DNA of 64,000 nucleotides, from contig NZ_RMVG01000005.1 in assembly GCF_003813865.1 (NCBI RefSeq), positions 124,001 to 188,000 on the forward strand, given 5' to 3'. Positions 44,746-52,794 of the stretch are shown here, one piece after another. How positions within the stretch are numbered: the stretch's first letter is position 1; each line of letters opens with the position of its first letter. The position numbers were made by a program, and so were the translations under genes. The notes below the pieces were generated by a model. The model was given only the letters and a program-made list of their open reading frames with translations, was not told the DNA's origin and did not search any database. The stretch comes from Candidatus Pantoea deserta (GTDB lineage: Bacteria; Pseudomonadota; Gammaproteobacteria; Enterobacterales; Enterobacteriaceae).

Positions 44746-44910
44746 TCAGGCCGGCTGGATGCGGTTCAGCTCGTCTTCAGTCAGGCCGGTGGCCTGCATA
44801 ATCGCTTCGCGCGGCATCTTCATTTTCAGCAGGTTGAGTGCGAATTTAAGTGTGCATTCACGCTCCCCTTCGAGCCTGCCTTCCTGCTTAATCTGTTCTT
44901 CAATGGTCAT
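44746..44910 (-). CDS. Internal RpnS antitoxin frame within the Rpn nuclease gene
   Basis: Within the full-length gene, an in-frame ATG at 44910 is preceded by a perfect AAGGAGG (44922-44916) with 5-base spacing, which is unusual inside a coding region. Translation from it gives 54 residues (MTIEEQIKQEG... to the shared stop), the same segment that is present as separate genes downstream. This is the gene-within-gene layout reported for RpnS antitoxins. Expression here is inferred from the ribosome site. Confidence 0.75.
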   Translation of the reverse strand: MTIEEQIKQEGRLEGERECTLKFALNLLKMKMPREAIMQATGLTEDELNRIQPA

Positions 44911-45645
44911 CAGTGCCTCCTTGTGCTGCGGCATTCGCTGCGCCATTTCGCGGAGAAAGGCGCCACCGTCGGCGGTCTCCCCTGCCTGAACAATATAGTG
45001 TACCAGCGATACTATCTGGGATGAAGAGAGCCAGCCCGCCAGTAAAACCGACGTCAGTTTGTTCATAATCTTCGCCACATCTCGCTGATGAATATGCTTT
45101 TGCAGCAGCGTAAGCGCCGCCATGCTGCGATGCTCAGCGATCTCTTCATCCGGAATCACGGTAACATCCACCAGCGGAAACGCGCTGCCATAGACGCTTT
45201 CCGCCAGCGCCGGGTCGCTAAATTCGTCCAGCCAGCGGGTAGAGAACGGGTAAGGGCTGCGCTTGCCGGCGTAAAACAGCAGCGGAACGACCAGCGGCAG
45301 CTTTTTGTGCCCTGCGTCCAGATGGCGCTTCATGGCCGCCACCGCATAGCGCATCAGCCGAAACGCCATGTGCTTGTCGGGCGTGGACTGATGCTCAACC
45401 AGCACATGCACGTAGCCGTCATCGCCGCGGCGGGTTTTCAGGCTGTACAGCACGTCGCTGAAGTACTGACGCAGGTCATGCTCAACAAAAGAGCCGGACT
45501 CCAGCTTCAGGGTGCTGAGGTCGCACAGGGCGCGCAGTTCGGCAGGAAGGTGAAGCTCCATAAAGTCGCGCGCGACGCTGGGCTGGCTGAGAAACTGCCG
45601 GAAGGTCGCATCGTGCGGGGTCGGGATTCTGTTTTTCTTCTTCAT
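44746..45645 (-). CDS. Rpn-family recombination-promoting nuclease / putative transposase (RpnL)
   Basis: The 299-aa full-length protein has the PD-(D/E)XK nuclease core of the Rpn (YhgA-like) family: PTPHDATFRQFLSQPSVARDF near the start, the acidic active-site positions in YFSDVLYS and VLVEHQS, and a conserved LLFYAG and W-D-EFSDP region. Residues 246-299 form the variable C-terminal domain with one RLEG unit. Published Rpn work describes such proteins as toxic, antiphage DNases inhibited by that C-terminal domain made separately. The ATG at 45645 follows AGGAAAG; eight further upstream codons are in frame but start without a ribosome site. It heads a three-gene array. Confidence 0.92.
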   Translation of the reverse strand: MKKKNRIPTPHDATFRQFLSQPSVARDFMELHLPAELRALCDLSTLKLESGSFVEHDLRQYFSDVLYSLKTRRGDDGYVHVLVEHQSTPDKHMAFRLMRYAVAAMKRHLDAGHKKLPLVVPLLFYAGKRSPYPFSTRWLDEFSDPALAESVYGSAFPLVDVTVIPDEEIAEHRSMAALTLLQKHIHQRDVAKIMNKLTSVLLAGWLSSSQIVSLVHYIVQAGETADGGAFLREMAQRMPQHKEALMTIEEQIKQEGRLEGERECTLKFALNLLKMKMPREAIMQATGLTEDELNRIQPA

Positions 45646-45806
45646 CTTTCCTGACTCTGAAAAAAACATGCGCAGAGCCTGCCACAGAAGAAAAAACCAG
45701 TCATTAGCGAGACCGGTAAAGACGAGCAGAGAGAAGCGTATTTTGAGAGTGAGGCCGCACTATGCGGCCTTGTTTATCGCGCGGCGGCTAAGGTCGCATG
45801 CTCAGC

Positions 45807-45843
45807 AAAAACAGGTAAAAGTCCAGCGATGGACTTTTACCTG
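45807..45843 (-). terminator. Strong terminator of the isochorismatase-family gene
   Basis: A 14-base perfect inverted repeat (45812-45825 with 45830-45843) with a 4-base loop is followed on the minus strand by T5. It separates the isochorismatase-family gene from the Rpn array, so the array should have its own promoter in 45646-45806. Confidence 0.9.
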
Positions 45844-45877
45844 CTCAATCCTTATCGCTGCCTGGCGACGAAGAAAC

Positions 45878-46519
45878 TCAGGCCTGACGCGCCGGCGCTT
45901 TATGCACCATCGTATAGGCGTAATCCACACCCATGCCGTAAGCGCCGCTGTGCTCGCGCACCAGATCCATCACCGCGTCGTAGGTCTCTTTGCGCGACCA
46001 GTCACGCTGGTACTCAAGCAGCACCTGCTGCCAGGTGACAGGGATCGCACCAGCCTGCACCATACGCTGTACCGAGCGCTCATGCGCATCGACGCTGGTG
46101 CCGCCGGAGGTATCCGTCACCACGTAAACCTCGTAGCCCTCTTTCAGCGCCATCAGCGCCGGAAACGTCAGGCAGACTTCGGTCCAGAGCGCAGAGATCA
46201 CCAGCTTCTTGCGACCGGTTTTTTCTACCGCTTCGACGAATTTTGCATCTTCCCAGGAGTTCATTGAAGTACGCTCAATCGGCTTCGATTCCGGATGCAC
46301 CGCCAGCAGTTCCGGCCAGATATAGCCGCTAAAGCTTTCGGTTTCTACAGAGGTGTAAATCACCGGCACGTTAAAGATTTTTCCGGCTTTGGCCAGGGCC
46401 ACGGTGTTATTTTTAAGCTGCTGGCGATCGATATTTGCGACACCAAAAGACATCTGCGGCTGATGGTCGATGAAAATCAGGGTGGAATTTTGCGGGTCCA
46501 GCAGGTCGAATTTAGACAT
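45878..46519 (-). CDS. Isochorismatase-family (YcaC-like) hydrolase
   Basis: The 213-aa cysteine hydrolase has the family's catalytic Asp in IFIDHQPQMSF (near residue 18) and the Cys in ALWTEVCLTFPAL (near 116), with a central Lys expected from GRKKLVI. E. coli YcaC, the nearest well-known relative, has unknown physiological substrate. GAGAGGAACAACATC precedes the ATG. It stands alone, with its own terminator. Confidence 0.88.
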   Translation of the reverse strand: MSKFDLLDPQNSTLIFIDHQPQMSFGVANIDRQQLKNNTVALAKAGKIFNVPVIYTSVETESFSGYIWPELLAVHPESKPIERTSMNSWEDAKFVEAVEKTGRKKLVISALWTEVCLTFPALMALKEGYEVYVVTDTSGGTSVDAHERSVQRMVQAGAIPVTWQQVLLEYQRDWSRKETYDAVMDLVREHSGAYGMGVDYAYTMVHKAPARQA

Positions 46520-46753
46520 GATGTTGTTCCTCTCAGTGGTTTGCGATGTTGTGTTGTCGTTGAGATGAACTTTAGGCTGCGGGGCGAATAAGAGATAACG
46601 GAAAGAATTTTATAAGTTATCAAAATTTATTTTAGATAATTGATATTATTATAATTTTTACGTATCACACCGAAAAAGCACGCGAAAATTCGCGTTCGCC
46701 TGCCTGTCGGCGTAGGCTTAAACCACAAAAATAACCTTCACATCGCACTCTCT

Positions 46754-47668
46754 ATGATTGTTCGTCCCTCTCAACACTGGTTTCGTCGGCTGTTCGGCTG
46801 GCATGGTTCTGTCTTGCCGAAAATCGGGTTTCGCCTGTCGTTGAACCTGGCGATGTCCATTATCGCCATTGTCTGCTTTCAGTGGTATGAATCGCTCGGC
46901 GTGCATCTGACTACCGCGCCCTTCAGCCTGCTTGGCGTAGCGCTGGCGATCTTTCTCGGCTTTCGCAACAACGCCAGCTATGCGCGCTTTACCGAAGCGC
47001 GCACGCTGTGGGGCAGCATGCTGATCACGCATCGCTCGCTGCTACGCCAGATCAAAAGCGTCCCCCTGACAGCAGAAACGGCGCGCGAATGCGCGGCGCT
47101 GCAAATGGCCTTTAGCTACAGCCTGAAGCACCAGCTGCGCAACAGCGATGCGCGTGACGATTTGCGCCGCCTGCTGCCGTCACGCTGGCATGATGAAATC
47201 TCACGCAGCCCGGCGCCTGCCAGCCGCGTGCTGCTATGCATGGGCAAGTGGCTGGGCGAGCTGCGTCAGCAAGGAAAGATCGCCGATATTCTGTGGCAGA
47301 GCATGGATGAAAATGTGAACCGGCTGTCGCAGGTGCTGGGGGGCTGCGAGCGCATCGCCTCAACGCCGATTCCTTTCGCCTACTCGCTGATTCTGCACCG
47401 CACGGTCTCTCTGTTCTGCACCCTGCTGCCGTTTGCGCTGGTGACCGATCTGCACGGCATGACGCCGCTGGTGTCGATGTTTATCTCCTACACCTTTCTG
47501 GCGCTGGAGTCGGTTTCAGAAGAGCTGGAGGATCCCTTTGGCGTCGAAGCGAACGATCTGCCGCTCAATGCGATTTGTATCGCTATTGAGCGCAGCCTGC
47601 GCGAGATGAACGACGACTTTCCGCTGCCGCCGCCTCAGCAGCCCGATCGCCGTCGGATACTGACCTGA
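46754..47668 (+). CDS. yneE: Bestrophin-family channel protein YneE
   Basis: A 304-aa inner-membrane protein collinear with E. coli YneE (MIVRPSQHWFRRLF start, GVALAIFLGFRNNASYARF, CERIASTPIPFAYSLILHRT, EELEDPFGVEANDLPL). Bacterial bestrophins form pentameric ion channels; a Klebsiella member is a cation-selective channel, while physiological role in enterobacteria is unclear. Its stop directly abuts the stop of the convergent esterase gene. Confidence 0.93.
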   Translation: MIVRPSQHWFRRLFGWHGSVLPKIGFRLSLNLAMSIIAIVCFQWYESLGVHLTTAPFSLLGVALAIFLGFRNNASYARFTEARTLWGSMLITHRSLLRQIKSVPLTAETARECAALQMAFSYSLKHQLRNSDARDDLRRLLPSRWHDEISRSPAPASRVLLCMGKWLGELRQQGKIADILWQSMDENVNRLSQVLGGCERIASTPIPFAYSLILHRTVSLFCTLLPFALVTDLHGMTPLVSMFISYTFLALESVSEELEDPFGVEANDLPLNAICIAIERSLREMNDDFPLPPPQQPDRRRILT

Positions 47669-48565
47669 TTAGCTGAGCCGATCGAGCCAGCGCGCGTAAG
47701 CCTGATCCCACAGCGCGGCGGGCGTTCCCGCTTTGCCGAGACCAAAACCGTGTCCGCCGCGGCTGATTTCAATCAGCTCGACCGGCACGCGGTTACGACG
47801 ACAGGTATCGCGCATCAGTTCGGTATTAAAGGGATTCGAGATGGGATCATCCTCTGCCTGCGCCAGAAAGGTCGGGGGATAATTGCGGGTGACATAATTT
47901 TGCACCGACCAGTTCGCCTCTTCTGCCGGCGTGGCGTGATTGCCAACCAGAATGCGGTGCGTGGTGGTATGGGTATAGGGCGCTTCCAGCGTAATCACCG
48001 GGTAGATCAGCCCAACGCTGTCGACCTTAGGCACCACATTATCCAGCTCATCCTGAAGCGGGTACGACTGGAAGTCGGGCCGCGCCGCGGCCATGCCCAA
48101 CAGATGGCCGCCAGCGGAAAAGCCCAGCACATGCACCTTGCGCTCAAAGGAGCGAACCAGGCGAATGGCGCGCTGCGCATCCTGTAGCGGCGCGAGATGC
48201 CCAGCCTGCCACTTCTCTTCCGGCAGCCGATAGCTCAGCACATAGGCGGTATAGCCGTTGCTGTTAAGCCAGCGCGCGACCGGCCAGGCTTCGCGGCCCA
48301 TGCCGATAAACTTATAGCCGCCGCCTGCGGCAATCAGCACCGCTTCGCCATTCGGATTCTCCGGCTGAAAACGCTGGATAGCCGGGCTGACCACGTTAGA
48401 CCAGGAGCCGTGCGAGTTAATGCGCAGCGGACCCGATGGCCCGCCGCCGCCAGGCGGATCGTCCGGCCATAGCGGAATAACCTCATCGCGGGCAAAGAGT
48501 TTACCCGCGGTCATAGACAGGAGAACGGCTCCAGAACCCAAAAGAAAGTGTCGACGCGTGATCAT
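47669..48565 (-). CDS. Exported alpha/beta-hydrolase (acetyl-esterase/xylanase-like)
   Basis: A 298-aa protein with a twin-arginine signal (MITRRHFLLGSGAVLLSMTA). The mature domain has AVLIAAGGGYKFIGMGREAW (oxyanion region of BD-FAE-type esterases), nucleophile elbow LGFSAGGHL, acid in AEDDPISN and catalytic His in GGHGFGLG. It probably removes acetyl groups from carbohydrates in the periplasm, by family resemblance; the real substrate is not known. No clear operon partner. Confidence 0.87.
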   Translation of the reverse strand: MITRRHFLLGSGAVLLSMTAGKLFARDEVIPLWPDDPPGGGGPSGPLRINSHGSWSNVVSPAIQRFQPENPNGEAVLIAAGGGYKFIGMGREAWPVARWLNSNGYTAYVLSYRLPEEKWQAGHLAPLQDAQRAIRLVRSFERKVHVLGFSAGGHLLGMAAARPDFQSYPLQDELDNVVPKVDSVGLIYPVITLEAPYTHTTTHRILVGNHATPAEEANWSVQNYVTRNYPPTFLAQAEDDPISNPFNTELMRDTCRRNRVPVELIEISRGGHGFGLGKAGTPAALWDQAYARWLDRLS

Positions 48566-48685
48566 GATACCCGTTGATTCAGTGCCAGTACGCTGGTTCA
48601 GAACGCGCCTCGCTACGACGGCGCTGTTATTATGTGATGCAAATCAATTGCTGGCGATTATGTACGCAATTTACGAAAAAATGCC

Positions 48686-48714
48686 ACAAAAAAACGCGCC
48701 AGAATGGCGCGTTT
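48686..48714 (-). terminator. Terminator of the small periplasmic-protein gene
   Basis: On the minus strand AAACGCGCC and GGCGCGTTT form a 9-base stem around ATTCT, followed by a T-run; it lies 22 bases after the stop at 48736. Confidence 0.88.
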
Positions 48715-48735
48715 ATGCATGCCGGCAAGATGACC

Positions 48736-49086
48736 CTAGTCTTCCTGCTGAAACTGCGTCATCACCGTCTGCTCGCACTGCTGCTCGTTAGTGCGCAGCT
48801 TGCTGCGCTCCTCCTCGCCCAGTTGCAGCCAGGTGCTGGCCACCTCGTTGGCAATATCTTCATCGAACGACGGCTGATTCATGGCGCTGGAAGACTTGCT
48901 CATTGCCGTATAGCTTTTCATTTTCTGAACGTAGGAGTCGGCTGTGCCCGGATGCGTTTCGCCACTGACAATGTGGCACAGCTTGCTGGCATAAACATTT
49001 TCCTGCGGGATGTTGGTTTCATCATCGGCGGCCAGCGCGGCAGACGAAGCCAGCAGCCCCAGTAAAATCAATAACGGCTTTTTCAT
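48736..49086 (-). CDS. Small secreted protein with two cysteines, function unknown
   Basis: A 116-aa protein with a clear Sec signal peptide (MKKPLLILLGLLASSAALA, cleavage after ALA). The 97-residue mature part is polar and probably helical, with two Cys (KLCHIVSG and EQQCEQ) that may form a disulfide. AGGAG lies 5 bases before the ATG at 49086; the GTG two codons upstream overlaps that site. It is downstream of the antiporter gene on the same strand by 29 bases, so the two may be cotranscribed. Family not recognised. Confidence 0.72.
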   Translation of the reverse strand: MKKPLLILLGLLASSAALAADDETNIPQENVYASKLCHIVSGETHPGTADSYVQKMKSYTAMSKSSSAMNQPSFDEDIANEVASTWLQLGEEERSKLRTNEQQCEQTVMTQFQQED

Positions 49087-49115
49087 ATCCACTCCTGTTT
49101 TAACCTGATGACGGT

Positions 49116-50465
49116 TTATTCATCGTTCTGCTGCGCAGAGAGGCGCGCCGAGCGCCAGTTGAGCAGCGGCGTCACCGTCACGCCATGAATTACAATGCTG
49201 CACACCACCAGTGTCAGCGCCATATCGACCATGGTTTCGGCCTGCGGCCCCGCCATGCCGTGAACCCAGGCGAAGGCGATGTAGTTAATACTGCCGATGC
49301 CGCGAATACCCAGCCAGCCGATCAACAGCCTTCGCACCACCGGTATGCCGCAGCGCAGCGTGGTCAGCCACACCGCCAGCGGGCGCACCACAAAAAATAG
49401 CGCCAGCCCCAGCAGGATGCCATCCAGATTCCAGTGGTGCGCCAGCGTCACGCCCAGCACCACCATCATCGCCGCCGCCAGCAAACGTTCGATAGTATCA
49501 CCAAACGAAAGCGCATCGCTGACCACCAGCCCCACTGATTTTACCATCCCGCCGCTTTCGCCTGCGAGCTCCAGACGATTATTGGGATTAACCAGCGATT
49601 CAGCGGGCAGGACCCGCTGCTCTTCGCTTAACTCTTCCGGCGGATGGGATTTAAACACGCGCAGTTCCGCGCGGCGCAGCCCGACGCCTGCGGCGAAGGT
49701 AGCCAGAAAGCCTGACGCGCCTATGGTTTCCGCCGCCGCATAGCTCAGGGCGATCAGCGCCAGCGCGAGAAAATCATTAGGCGCAACGTCGCCGTGCACG
49801 CTGCGTAGCCGCGCCGCCAGCAGACCAACAAGACGGCCAAACAGAAAGCCCAGTCCGAGTCCGCCGCCAATGCCCCAGATCACTTCGACCGCCGTCCAGT
49901 GACCAAAGGTGCCCCAGCTCAGGCTCTCGCCGTTATACAGCATCATCGCCAGGATCAGCAGCGGCAGCGCCGATCCGTCATTCATTCCCGCCTCGCTGGA
50001 GAGCGCCACGCGCAGCGCATCATCATCGCGCGCATCGTTAACGGAAATCAGACTCGCCAGTACCGGATCGGTGGGCGCGACAATGGCGCCGAAGGCCAGC
50101 GACAGCGGCCAGTCGAACCCGACCAGCCAGTGCGCCAGCAGCGTCATACCGCCGACCGTCAGCAGCATCGCCGGAAAGGCGAGCCGCATGCCGAGACGCC
50201 AGCTGTGCGCGCGCAGCGGCAGGCGCAGCTTCAGTCCGGTAATAAACAGCGAGGCCGCCATCGTGATTTCAGTGATATGCGCGGCGGCGTCCGAGTGCTT
50301 AAGAATATCAATCTGCACCACGTCAAAGACCCAGGGTCCGCAAAGGATCCCGGCTAACAGATAAAGTCCAAATGAGGTCACTGGCCCACGGTGGATCCAC
50401 CCTGAAGCCAGCGACATAAGTAAAAGGAGGCAGCCGGTTGCCGCCATCCAGGCGAGGAAGTTCAT
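49116..50465 (-). CDS. NhaP-type cation/proton antiporter (CPA1 family)
   Basis: A 449-aa protein with about 12 TM helices. The CPA1 signatures are visible: APTDPVLASL in helix 5 and SEAGMNDGSALPLL (the ND ion-binding motif) in helix 6. It exchanges Na+ or K+ for protons across the inner membrane. Unlike larger NhaP2/CvrA proteins it has no TrkA_C cytoplasmic domain. The last 20 residues are hydrophilic. Which cation it prefers cannot be read from the sequence. Confidence 0.9.
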   Translation of the reverse strand: MNFLAWMAATGCLLLLMSLASGWIHRGPVTSFGLYLLAGILCGPWVFDVVQIDILKHSDAAAHITEITMAASLFITGLKLRLPLRAHSWRLGMRLAFPAMLLTVGGMTLLAHWLVGFDWPLSLAFGAIVAPTDPVLASLISVNDARDDDALRVALSSEAGMNDGSALPLLILAMMLYNGESLSWGTFGHWTAVEVIWGIGGGLGLGFLFGRLVGLLAARLRSVHGDVAPNDFLALALIALSYAAAETIGASGFLATFAAGVGLRRAELRVFKSHPPEELSEEQRVLPAESLVNPNNRLELAGESGGMVKSVGLVVSDALSFGDTIERLLAAAMMVVLGVTLAHHWNLDGILLGLALFFVVRPLAVWLTTLRCGIPVVRRLLIGWLGIRGIGSINYIAFAWVHGMAGPQAETMVDMALTLVVCSIVIHGVTVTPLLNWRSARLSAQQNDE

Positions 50466-50524
50466 AACGCTCCGTTTTTCCTGAGGATTATGTTTAATCC
50501 TGGCACAAGAGCGGAGAAGCGGGA

Positions 50525-51733
50525 TCAGTTCTTCAGATGTCGGCTCGCCAGGCGAAGCGCTAAACTGGCAGCGCCTGCCAGCGTGGCCAGCGCGACGACG
50601 CCGTTCCAGCCCCAGCGCGCCAGCGCCAGGCTGCCCAGCGCCGCGCCGGTCGCCATGCCGATAAACACCACGGTAAACAGCAGCGCGTTCAGGCGGCTGC
50701 GCGCTTCGGGTGCGAGTCCGTAAACCAGCGTCTGATGCGCCACCAGCGTGGCCTGTACGCCCAGATCAAAGCCGATGGTGCTGAGGACAATCAGCGCCAG
50801 CTGAGCCGGTACCGGCAGCGCGGGCAGCAGGAACATCAGCGCAAAAGAGACGGTTACCAGCGCCGCGCCGACAATAGTCACGCGCGCCGGGCCGATGCGA
50901 TCGGCAAAGCTCCCCGCCAGCGGCGCGGCCATCGCGCCCGCCGCGCCCGCCAGGCCGAACGCGCCGGCAACCGCGCTGTCGAGATGGAAGCGATCGCTGA
51001 GCATCAGCGCCAGCGTCGACCAGAAGGCGCTAAAGCCCACCGACAGCAGCCCCTGCGCCAGCGCCGCACGACGCAGCGTCTGATGCTGCCGCCACAGATG
51101 CGCCAGCGACAGCAGCAGACGCGGATAGCTCACCGCGGTGCCAGGGGTGAAGCGCGGCAGCACGCGCCACAGCGCCAGACTGATAAACAGCACCAGTACG
51201 GCGGCCAGCCAGTACATAGTGCGCCAGCCGAAATACTCCGCCACCGCACCGCTCACTACGCGCGACAGCAAAATGCCCACCAGCAGGCCGGTCATCACCG
51301 TGCCGACCGTTTTTCCCCGGCTGCGCTCCGGGGCCAGCGTAGCCGACGCCGGAACAATGTCCTGCGCCACCGTGGCCGTCAGGCCGGTAACAAAGCTGGC
51401 GATCAGCAGCGCGTTCAGGCCGCCGGAAAAGCCGCACAGCAGCAGCGCCGCCACCAGCAGCAGACCTTTAATCAAAATAATGGTGCGGCGATCGTGACGG
51501 TCGCCCAGCGGCGCCAGCAGCAAAATGCCCAGCGCGTAGCCCATCTGCGTCAGCATCGGCACCATGCCCACCGCGCCAATGCCGACGCTGAACTGCTTGC
51601 TGATAATGTCCAGCATGGGCTGGCTGTAATAAATCGAGGCGACGCTCAGCCCTGCGCCTGCGGCAAGCGTAAAGACCAGCGGGCCGGGCAGGCTTTCGGT
51701 TGGACGGGCCGCAACGCTGTTGAGTGCTGACAT
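50525..51733 (-). CDS. MFS efflux-type transporter
   Basis: A 402-aa, 12-helix MFS protein of the drug:H+ antiporter type with the loop motif GDRHDRRTIILIKG after helix 2 and a helix 1 of ASIYYSQPMLDIISKQF type found in YnfM/YgaY-like proteins. GGAGAG lies 7 bases before the ATG at 51733. It is divergent from a LysR-family gene 95 bases away, the usual layout for LysR-controlled exporters. Substrate unknown. Confidence 0.88.
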   Translation of the reverse strand: MSALNSVAARPTESLPGPLVFTLAAGAGLSVASIYYSQPMLDIISKQFSVGIGAVGMVPMLTQMGYALGILLLAPLGDRHDRRTIILIKGLLLVAALLLCGFSGGLNALLIASFVTGLTATVAQDIVPASATLAPERSRGKTVGTVMTGLLVGILLSRVVSGAVAEYFGWRTMYWLAAVLVLFISLALWRVLPRFTPGTAVSYPRLLLSLAHLWRQHQTLRRAALAQGLLSVGFSAFWSTLALMLSDRFHLDSAVAGAFGLAGAAGAMAAPLAGSFADRIGPARVTIVGAALVTVSFALMFLLPALPVPAQLALIVLSTIGFDLGVQATLVAHQTLVYGLAPEARSRLNALLFTVVFIGMATGAALGSLALARWGWNGVVALATLAGAASLALRLASRHLKN

Positions 51734-51828
51734 GGTGTTTCTCTCCAGAAGTGTCGAGCGCTTAGTAAAGCGGATTGTCGCCATACGTTGTAGACTAAAC
51801 AAAGGCAAAACCATTATGCGTGATACGT

Positions 51829-52764
51829 ATGAGCAACCTCTCCAGCCCCGATCGCATTGAACTGATGCAGACCTTTATTCGTATTGTCGAAAGCGGCAGC
51901 CTGTCAGCGGCGGCGGTGCAGCTTAATACCACGCAGCCAACCATCAGCCGTCGCTTGCAGGCGCTGGAACAGCGTCTGGGACTCAAGCTGATTATGCGCA
52001 CCACCCATGCATTGAAGCTGACCGACGACGGCGAGCGCTGCTATGTCCAGGCGCGCCAGCTGCTGGCGACCTGGCACGCGCTGGAGGATGAGCTGACCCA
52101 CGCCAACGATGAGCCGATCGGCACGCTGCGGGTACGCGCGCCGCACGCCTTTGGCCAGGATCAGCTGGTGGCCCCGCTGGTGGAGTACCTGATGCGCTAT
52201 CCGCGTCTTAACGTCGAGTGGATGCTCAACGACCGCACGCCGGACTTTATCGCCGAAAACGTCGACTGTGCGATTCAGGTCGGCGCGCTGAGCGACCCCT
52301 CAATCGTGGCGATTTTGCTGGCGGAAGTGCCGCGTATCGTGGTGGCCTCCCCTGCGCTGCTGGCACGGCATGCGCCGGTTAACACCGTGGCGCAGCTGGC
52401 GCAGCTGCCCTGGCTGGCCCTGACCAGCTTTTACCGTAACGAAATTGCGTTACAGCGCATCGATGACGGCCAGCCGATCAATATGGCGATTGCGCCGCGC
52501 CTGAGCAGCGACAGTTTGTATGCGGTGCGCAAAGCGGCATTAATGGGAATGGGCGCGGCCATTATGTCGTCGTGGGTGGTCCAGGAGGACATCGCGCGCG
52601 GCGAGCTGGTGCAGCTTACGCCGGAATGGCAGGCTCCGCCGCTGCCGGTCTGGCTGACCTACCCCTGGGCGAGCTATTACCCGGCACGCTTACAGAAGTT
52701 TTTTGAGATGATACGGGAAGTGATGCCGCAGCTGACCGGCACGCGGCCAGCCGGGAAAGCGTAG
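51829..52764 (+). CDS. LysR-family transcriptional regulator
   Basis: The 311-aa protein has the LysR HTH (MQTFIRIVESGSLSAAAVQLNTTQPTISRRLQ-type, residues about 10-65) and a type 2 periplasmic-binding effector domain (about 90-295, with GTLRVRAPHAFGQDQL and DCAIQVGAL). It diverges from the MFS gene and most likely controls it and itself. The ATG at 51829 is chosen; upstream GTG/ATG codons in the region lack better ribosome sites. Effector unknown. Confidence 0.88.
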   Translation: MSNLSSPDRIELMQTFIRIVESGSLSAAAVQLNTTQPTISRRLQALEQRLGLKLIMRTTHALKLTDDGERCYVQARQLLATWHALEDELTHANDEPIGTLRVRAPHAFGQDQLVAPLVEYLMRYPRLNVEWMLNDRTPDFIAENVDCAIQVGALSDPSIVAILLAEVPRIVVASPALLARHAPVNTVAQLAQLPWLALTSFYRNEIALQRIDDGQPINMAIAPRLSSDSLYAVRKAALMGMGAAIMSSWVVQEDIARGELVQLTPEWQAPPLPVWLTYPWASYYPARLQKFFEMIREVMPQLTGTRPAGKA

Positions 52765-52769
52765 CATTC

Positions 52770-52787
52770 AGGGGCGGCTGCGCCCCT
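52770..52787. terminator. Hairpin between lysR-type gene and yqhA
   Basis: AGGGGCG and CGCCCCT form a 7-base stem with a GCTG loop between two convergent genes. It lacks a T-run on either side, so terminator function is only probable. Confidence 0.45.
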
Positions 52788-52794
52788 GTCTGGG

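Noticed and set aside
44271..44989. Plus-strand open frames opposite the Rpn C-terminal copies
   Set aside because: They are antisense reflections of the repeated segment; ribosome sites and homology are on the minus strand only.
44746..45645. Rpn gene considered as a transposase marking a mobile element
   Set aside because: Although the family is often labelled putative transposase, no terminal inverted repeats or target-site duplications flank it and the family is better described as a nuclease toxin.
50735..51730. Open frame (331 codons) antisense to the MFS transporter gene
   Set aside because: Gln/Arg/His-rich low-complexity translation, opposite a clear transporter gene.
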